Assembly: GCA_016284115.1 (NCBI GenBank)
Contig: JAEEOD010000058.1
Coordinates: 1-6,829 of the forward strand
Source of the DNA: Bacteroidaceae bacterium
GTDB taxonomy: Bacteria; Bacteroidota; Bacteroidia; Bacteroidales; Bacteroidaceae
Length of the DNA: 6,829 bases
Direction: 5' to 3'
The notes under the pieces were generated by a model that made no database searches, had not been told where the DNA came from, and saw only the letters and a program-made list of their open reading frames with translations. Shown here piece after piece: positions 6,659 through 6,829 of this stretch (position 1 is its first letter; the number at the start of each line of letters is the position of its first letter). The position numbers were made by a program, and so were the translations under genes.

Positions 6659-6680
6659 TTCCCAAAACTTTTTGTGGGAA
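6659..6680 (+). terminator. Weak hairpin after hpf, doubtful terminator
   Basis: TTCCCA (6659-6664) pairs with TGGGAA (6675-6680), and a few A-T pairs can extend the stem inward past an unpaired G at 6674. It is 8 nt after the hpf stop, where a terminator would be expected, but the downstream side (TAAAATAATT) is not a T run. Its inner part contains the TTTG box of the tRNA promoter. Termination is therefore unproven and read-through into the tRNA is possible. Confidence 0.3.
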
Positions 6681-6701
6681 TAAAATAATTCACTAACTTT
6701 G
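6671..6701 (+). promoter_or_regulatory. Bacteroidota-type promoter of the tRNA gene(s)
   Basis: TTTG (6671-6674) and TAACTTTG (6694-6701) are 19 nt apart, the same architecture and the same -7 octamer as the rpsU promoter. Transcription should begin near 6706-6709, about 45 nt before the mature tRNA. It probably drives tRNA-Thr and any tRNAs and tuf that follow outside the window. Confidence 0.85.
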
Positions 6702-6741
6702 CAGCCGTTTCGCTCGGTTTCCGTGTCAAAACGGCTGCAAA
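6698..6741. repeat. 13-bp perfect inverted repeat overlapping the tRNA promoter
   Basis: TTTGCAGCCGTTT (6698-6710) is the exact reverse complement of AAACGGCTGCAAA (6729-6741), with an 18-nt spacer. The left arm begins inside the -7 box (its TTTG) and covers the predicted transcription start; the right arm ends 12 nt before the tRNA. There is no T run after it, so it is not a terminator. It may be a DNA operator or, in read-through RNA from hpf, a long hairpin in the tRNA precursor. Confidence 0.75.
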
Positions 6742-6753
6742 ATTTGAGTGAAT

Positions 6754-6827
6754 GCCTCTTTAGCTCAGTTGGCCAGAGCCCGTGATTTGTAATCTCGGGG
6801 TCGTTGGTTCGAATCCCCCAAGAGGCT
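6754..6827 (+). tRNA. tRNA-Thr (anticodon TGT), with an abnormal T stem
   Basis: The 74-nt sequence folds as a cloverleaf. Acceptor GCCTCTT (6754-6760) pairs fully with AAGAGGC (6820-6826), with discriminator T at 6827. The D stem is GCTC/GAGC with GG in its loop. The anticodon loop TTTGTAA (6786-6792) holds TGT at 6788-6790, reading ACA (Thr). The T loop TTCGAAT (6808-6814) is standard. CCA is not encoded. Two oddities: the T stem GTTGG (6803-6807) faces CCCCC (6815-6819) instead of CCAAC, giving two adjacent T-C mismatches, and position 26 (6780) is C where a purine is usual. The anticodon stem also has a T-T opposition (6783/6795). Either the gene is degenerate or these bases are sequence errors near a contig edge. 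Confidence 0.88.
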
Positions 6828-6829
6828 CG

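Noticed and set aside
6698..6741. The 13-bp inverted repeat as a terminator for hpf
   Set aside because: The stem is followed by AATTTGAGTG rather than a T run, has an 18-nt spacer, and its left arm overlaps a consensus -7 box.
1..6829. A new defence, secretion or biosynthetic system
   Set aside because: Every long frame is a recognised housekeeping family, intergenic spaces are short, and nothing remains of a size that could hold an unrecognised multi-gene system.

Overview
The window looks like core chromosome of a member of the Bacteroidota, probably order Bacteroidales (Prevotella/Bacteroides type). Four things point there. Three promoters contain the Bacteroidota -7 element TAnnTTTG, two of them with an exact TTTG box 19 nt upstream. 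Most start codons lack a Shine-Dalgarno sequence and sit behind A/T-rich leaders. The glutamyl-tRNA synthetase carries an extended segment just after its KLSKR motif. The gene order rpsU - xerC-like recombinase - hpf - tRNA-Thr is typical of the group and normally leads on to more tRNAs and tuf, beyond this window. Genus-level placement is inference.

Layout. Positions 1-2614 (+ strand): the 3' part of gltX (its start is outside the window), followed one base later by a lipid A Kdo transferase gene (waaA/kdtA). A hairpin terminator built into the last codons of waaA separates it from a convergent pair on the - strand. Positions 2627-4956 (- strand): an M24 X-Pro aminopeptidase, then a gamma-carbonic-anhydrase-like hexapeptide protein, 35 bp apart and probably co-transcribed. 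Positions 4957-5192: a 236 bp divergent intergenic region with promoters firing both ways. Positions 5193-6651 (+ strand): ribosomal protein bS21, a tyrosine recombinase of the XerC/XerD type, and a short hibernation-promoting factor. Positions 6652-6829: a further promoter, overlapped by a 13 bp inverted repeat, and a tRNA-Thr(UGU) with a damaged T stem.

The right half is largely a translation module: bS21 (30S subunit), Hpf (ribosome dimerisation/inactivation in stationary phase) and tRNA-Thr, with the chromosome-dimer recombinase embedded in it. The left half joins tRNA charging to envelope lipopolysaccharide core synthesis. I see no phage, transposon, CRISPR or defence genes, and no convincing new multi-gene system. 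The best leads are small-scale: a perfect Shine-Dalgarno sequence on hpf beside rpsU, a palindrome over the tRNA promoter, and an abnormal tRNA T stem.
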